From NCBI RefSeq assembly GCF_011397635.1, contig NC_064756.1:34834996-34898995 (forward strand): a stretch of 64,000 nucleotides of DNA, given 5' to 3'. Within the stretch, counting starts at the first letter, position 1. Each line of letters opens with the position of its first letter. Below, piece by piece: positions 59,645 to 64,000 of the stretch. Below the pieces are notes generated by a model, which did not search any database, was not told where the DNA came from, and saw nothing but the letters and a program-made list of their open reading frames with translations. The translations under genes and the position numbers were made by a program. Source of the DNA: Epinephelus fuscoguttatus. Lineage: Eukaryota > Chordata > Actinopteri > Perciformes > Serranidae.

Positions 59645-60280
59645 ATGGTTTCTCAGGGGATTCAGCTCATTGGTATATCCATGGCTTTGATTGGCTGGTT
59701 CTTGGTCATCGTGGTGTGCGCCTTGCCCATGTGGAAGGTCACTGCTTTCATCGGAGCCAACATCATCACAGCTCAGACCATCTGGCAGGGCATGTGGATG
59801 AACTGTGTTGTGCAGAGTACTGGCCAGATGCAGTGCAAGGTATATGACTCCATGCTGGCTCTGCCCCAGGACCTGCAGGCCGCTCGCGCCATGATCATCA
59901 TCTCCATCCTCACTGGAATCTTTGGGGTGGTCTTGTCAATCGCCGGGGGGAAATGCACAAACTGCATCGAGGACGAGCGATCCAAGTCAAAGGCTTGCAT
60001 CCTTGCTGGAATTTTGTTCATCGTCTCAGGGTTGCTCTGTCTTATTCCAGTGTCCTGGTCTGCCAACACCATCATCACCAACTTCTATAACCCACTTATG
60101 GTTGCAGCCCAGAGGTATGAGTTAGGAGCCGCTCTGTATATCGGCTGGACGGCTGCTGCACTGCTGCTCATGGGAGGGGGGCTACTGTGTTGGAACTGCC
60201 CACCCAAACATGAACACCCCCACTACGTACCCAGATTCACACCTGTGAAGTCGGCTTCCACGTCAAGACAATACGTATAA
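59645..60280 (+). CDS. Claudin-3/4-like tight-junction protein (claudin E)
   Basis: A 211-residue intronless claudin. The start is set at the ATG giving [10 protein letters not shown], which matches the family N-terminus. The open frame extends seven codons further upstream without an in-frame ATG, and an out-of-frame ATG lies at 59620. Signature: W30, GMW (49-51, Met instead of Leu, preceded by Gln), C54 and C64. Membrane segments: about 8-28, 82-102, 117-137 and 162-182. The tail after TM4 ([13 protein letters not shown]) is His-rich and ends Arg-Gln-Tyr-Val, keeping the PDZ ligand. It lies 2.6 kb from claudin D in the same orientation and is probably its tandem duplicate. Confidence 0.95.
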   Translation: MVSQGIQLIGISMALIGWFLVIVVCALPMWKVTAFIGANIITAQTIWQGMWMNCVVQSTGQMQCKVYDSMLALPQDLQAARAMIIISILTGIFGVVLSIAGGKCTNCIEDERSKSKACILAGILFIVSGLLCLIPVSWSANTIITNFYNPLMVAAQRYELGAALYIGWTAAALLLMGGGLLCWNCPPKHEHPHYVPRFTPVKSASTSRQYV

Positions 60281-61137
60281 GATGGTTAGCGCTTGCCACA
60301 TGGACTGTTGAGGTCACAAAAATCGCAACAGAGAGAAATAATAGTTTGCTTCGTATATTCACTGGCAATGTAAATATAGCATGAAATCACAGCTTACCAC
60401 AATCCTTTTTAAGGTCGATTTTGCAATTAGAGAATGTGTCAAAGTGACCTTTCCGCCAGTGGATGTTTTGTCTTTGTGTAACTAAGAGCATAAATAATGA
60501 CTGTGTGAGTAAAGACTATCTTGAAAAGGTCCTAAAAAGCATTAATTTTAAGTGTCTGATACAGATCCCATTTAATTGTGCCGCTGGGGCCCTGTAATTG
60601 TGCACCTAGCTCAATGTCACAATGAGATGGAGCAAAGACATCATCAGTTTTATGGCTGTGTTTTTCTTGCCATGAGGTGTCAAAATGTTAGCTGTTTAGA
60701 CAACACCAAAAAGGAACTTATGTACATGTCTCAAACTACAATGTAAAAATGTAAGCGCCCTTTAAAATCTGAATCTATGTTGTATTGTGGCTGGCTGATA
60801 AGAAACTAGGATTTGAATCATGATTATTATTAGTCTCTGTAAATATCTGGATTGTTGTGAGGCTCTCACAGAGTAATTATCTTTATTGTCATTCAGATTC
60901 TAACATCTCTGAAAATAAAGGCAGGAATGCAGCTGCCTTCATGTATAATTTCTGCTAAAGTAAGTTTTGCATTGATTACGTCTGTCTAAGTAACAAATGG
61001 AGTGTCAGCAATAAGTAAACACCGTGAGTTCAGGAAAATCTCTGCATTTCTATCTGCTCTCCTTTTTATTTTTACCCAGCCTGCAAATTCTACATTTATA
61101 TTTCTGAACCTTGTGATATCCTGTTACTGTAAATAAA
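60281..61137 (+). terminator. 3' untranslated region of claudin E with two polyadenylation signals
   Basis: AATAAA hexamers at 60914-60919 and 61132-61137 lie about 630 and 850 bases after the stop. Alternative polyadenylation is possible. Confidence 0.6.
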
Positions 61138-62856
61138 CTCTATACCCACTGGATGATTACTGTTTACTTACTTCTGAGAAACTCAAATAGTGTTTATGAG
61201 ACTGGAGAAGAGGTAATAAAATCCACATCACAAGGTAAGCTGAGGACATGATTATGCACCAATGCAGTGGACACGAATTATCCATCATATGCAAGGAGGT
61301 TACAGCCGTGATGGGAAACCGGATAGATGAATTTGCATCTTCACTGGGTCGCACTGGAAATATTTGTTTGAGAAGTATCACATTACTGGAAACAGTGTGT
61401 GAAAGATTAAGTGTCAACAGTTTGTTTACCCAACAGAGGTTTCAGGGAACTTAGAATGTAGCAAGGTTTTTTTTCAAATTCAAAGTGCTGATATGACTTG
61501 TTTCCTGTGTCTTATCATCACTCCATCAAGATACTTGTTATCAATGTTAGAACAGATCTCTCCCCCTCAGCTCAGGGCTGAGTATCTGTCTTGACTGGGT
61601 CACATCTTGGTTTGCACAGTCCATGTTAAAGTGAGCTTTTAATTCATCCCTTTCATCACCTGCCAGACTGCATACATTCAACATCAGGGATACAAGCAAC
61701 TGTTGAGCCTTTTCAACAAGAAAGACCAGCTTATTCTGTGTCTTAAGTATTTTTTGTTTGAGCATCATGACTTTAGCGTCTTTTTTCTAACTCAGTGTTT
61801 TTTGGGGGTGGATATGTTTTGCTTGACAGAGAAGGTTTTGTCATAAAAACGTACCAAAAAATGTTCTAAATGAAAAGCAAAACTTACGAGCATTTGAATT
61901 TGTCTTCATAGAACTATTAAATGATGTCATTTCCTCTTCATGATGTCACTTAAAGGAACAGTACAAAACATGTACAGTATGTACAATAAGAAAAGTTTAA
62001 CTAGAATTTTGTTTATACATGTATACACATCGCTGCTATTGGGTAACACCTCTGACACACATGCCAAATGAGAAAGAGTGTACATCAAAACCTGTGGTTT
62101 CACATGGCTTCAAGGAAATTTGTTCTGTAACCTGGAAAATGTGCACACTGTAGCAAAACAGTGCACACTGTTTTCAGATTGAGTATGCCCCAGTATTTTA
62201 GTGCAGAGATACATTGGTGTGAACATGAAACCTACAGACACAATTAAATCGTGCTATTTTAGTCAGTTTTCTATGTTAACAAAGAGTCGCTCACAGTTTC
62301 CTCCCATCCTCTCCTCTACAATAGTCAGTGTGGAGGCAAACAGGTGTAAAAGTCTCTGTTGACTTTAAATAACATGAACTTCATAGTGAGTAGAGATAAT
62401 TCCAGTAGCTTTTTGTTTTGTTTGCTTGTCAGTAGTGTGTGTGGGGGATTTGACGTTGTCTTAAGATGCCCAACTACTACTCCGATTTTAAATTAACACA
62501 GCAAAGAGCCTGTTTGTGAAAATGACTGGACATAATTTAATCATTTGCTATAGGTCATGGTCTTGAGCTGGTTTCAGGACCTTTGAAGTGGCTGTAACTC
62601 CATCCAATAACCCCATCCTTACTGCAGGGAAATCTGCATATGAAAGCGTGATTTCTGAGAACAAAACCAAGGCATTGTTTAGAAATGAGTGCCACTCCTC
62701 TGGCCCTGGGAAGAGGAATCTTGTTTGGCCAGAAGAACTCACCTGACGACGAGACAGCCTTCCTCCTGCACATTCTCTGACAAACATCAAGCGAGAGAGC
62801 TGTGTCACTCTGAAAGAGGACCAGACCTGAACCCTGAAACGCTCCTCTCTCCTGCC
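61138..62856. other. Spacer upstream of claudin F
   Basis: No gene recognised in about 1.7 kb. No convincing TATA box was found in the last 200 bases before claudin F, unlike its neighbours. Confidence 0.45.
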
Positions 62857-62876
62857 GCAGACAAAGCCTCTTCACC
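62857..62876 (+). promoter_or_regulatory. Candidate splice acceptor in the claudin F leader
   Basis: A pyrimidine-rich tract ending CTCTCCTGCCGCAG (AG at 62859-62860) lies 16 bases before the claudin F start codon. With no TATA box nearby, it suggests that the coding exon is preceded by a non-coding exon further upstream. Confidence 0.4.
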
Positions 62877-63632
62877 ATGGGAAGGATTGGCAAGGAAGTG
62901 GCAGGTCAGGTCATAAGCTTCATAGGTCTTGTTGGGGTGGCGGTGACCTGCGGGATCCCCATGTGGAGAGTGACCTCCTACATCGGTGCCAATATCGTGA
63001 CGGGCCAGATCGTGTGGGACGGCCTGTGGATGAACTGTGTGATGCAGAGCACCGGGCAGATGCAATGCAGGCTGAATGAGTCTGTTATGAGGCTGACCCC
63101 GGATCTACAAGCCGCCCGAGCCCTGGTCATCATCGCCCTCGTCTTCGGCTTCATTGGCTTCATCATCACCTTCATCGGAGCCAAGTGCACCAGCTGCCTG
63201 AAAAAAGATTCATCAAACGCCAAGGTGGTGATCATAGGGGGCTGCCTTCTCATTCTTGCCGCCATCCTGATCCTCATCCCTGTCTGCTGGTCTGCAGCCA
63301 TCACCATCACAGACTTCACGAACCCCCTGACCATTGACACACAGAGAAGGGAAATCGGAGCCTCCATCTACATCGGCTGGGCCTCTGCTGCAATTCTTCT
63401 GATCGGTGGGATCATCCTCACCACATCCTGCCCTCCTCAAAAACCCATGTATGGATACCCAGGCTACCCACCAGCACCTATGTACCCTTACGCAGGCCCA
63501 GTGCCAAACCCGGCAACATACGGCCCTGTGTATGCTCCCCCATCCAGCCGACCGTACACAGGCACCGGATCATACATACCTGCCAAACCGTATGCAGCAC
63601 CGACCACATACTCTCCCAGGCAAAACCTCTAA
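62877..63632 (+). CDS. Atypical long-tailed claudin (claudin F)
   Basis: A 251-residue claudin read as a single coding exon. Signature: W30, GLW (49-51), C54 and C64. Membrane segments: about 9-29, 82-102, 117-138 and 163-183. It differs from the other five in several ways: an N-terminus MGRIGKEVAG; N67-E-S in loop 1, a possible N-glycosylation sequon where the others have a YDS or HDS; TNPL in loop 2; and a tail of about 65 residues rich in Tyr and Pro (11 Tyr), with repeated (G/M)Y(P/G) units. It ends Arg-Gln-Asn-Leu, so the usual Tyr-Val PDZ ligand is absent. ATG context (CACCATGG) is optimal. It belongs to the claudin family but to a different subgroup; I cannot name it with confidence. 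Confidence 0.93.
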   Translation: MGRIGKEVAGQVISFIGLVGVAVTCGIPMWRVTSYIGANIVTGQIVWDGLWMNCVMQSTGQMQCRLNESVMRLTPDLQAARALVIIALVFGFIGFIITFIGAKCTSCLKKDSSNAKVVIIGGCLLILAAILILIPVCWSAAITITDFTNPLTIDTQRREIGASIYIGWASAAILLIGGIILTTSCPPQKPMYGYPGYPPAPMYPYAGPVPNPATYGPVYAPPSSRPYTGTGSYIPAKPYAAPTTYSPRQNL

Positions 63633-64000
63633 AAACTGAATGGACTGAAAGAGGATACAGACTGATATTTCTGTCTGAGACTTTCAGCTACAGGAACTTG
63701 TTATGTGATTAAATAGCAAAATTGCACCAAAATACAGATTGTATTTCGAAAGAATGGTATGTATTCCAATACACTGTTAGGATTTAAAATGAATTCACTT
63801 AAACAATCACTAAAACATTTTGATTGTCATCAGTAACATGTTTCCACTTTGGATTTTTGGGCTGTGAAGTAGAAATCTTTATGAAGTCTTGATATTAGAG
63901 GAATATTGTATCAACATGGCTGTGTGCACTGAGAGTTGTTTTTCATAAGGAAGTCACTGTCGATACATATATTTATTTTTTTTTCATACAGAGCACATTT
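63633..64000 (+). other. 3' flank of claudin F
   Basis: Untranslated sequence. An ATTAAA hexamer at 63708-63713 is a weak polyadenylation candidate; the true end may lie beyond the window. Confidence 0.4.

Noticed and set aside
1-64000. CRISPR arrays, operons or bacterial-type systems
   Set aside because: No regularly spaced short repeats or operon structure; the splicing, microsatellites and repeat families are those of a vertebrate nuclear genome.

Overview
The window is vertebrate nuclear DNA, almost certainly from a ray-finned (teleost, probably percomorph) fish. The evidence is two spliced vertebrate genes with GT-AG introns, a run of six intronless claudin genes of the kind expanded in teleosts, and a dense load of small DNA transposons, tRNA-derived SINEs and a Penelope-like retroelement. 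The species cannot be named from the sequence alone.

Layout. (1) 2.8-13.1 kb, + strand: ppp5c, serine/threonine protein phosphatase 5, readable as 13 coding exons (491 codons). (2) 15.5-20.5 kb, + strand: a five-exon THAP zinc-finger gene that best matches THAP8. (3) 20.5-28.4 kb: a gene-poor stretch with repeats. (4) 29.2-40.6 kb: three intronless claudin genes on the - strand. (5) 40.6-56.3 kb: about 16 kb without a recognisable gene, holding a Penelope-like element with inverted arms, a hAT-like element, a large foldback element and a SINE. (6) 56.4-63.6 kb: three more intronless claudin genes on the + strand.

The six claudins share the W-(GLW/GIW/GMW)-C-C first-loop signature and four membrane segments. 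Five end in a Tyr-Val PDZ ligand. The sixth (62877-63632) has a long Tyr/Pro-rich tail ending in Asn-Leu and a possible N-glycosylation site in loop 1. They are paralogous tight-junction proteins and probably arose by local duplication. The two sets are transcribed away from each other across the repeat-rich spacer. Candidate TATA boxes precede most of them; the last gene may instead use an upstream non-coding exon.

Mobile DNA is the most informative non-genic content. Several insertions can be bounded by target-site duplications: 8 bp for hAT-like elements, TTAA or TTA for MITEs, 13 bp for the Penelope-like element and 14 bp for a SINE. No wholly new system is evident. The items most worth following are the Penelope-like element with paired hammerhead-like motifs, the foldback element, the abutting TTAA elements carrying short ORF remnants, a tandem splice acceptor in the THAP gene that would make or break an EHxY motif, and the atypical sixth claudin.
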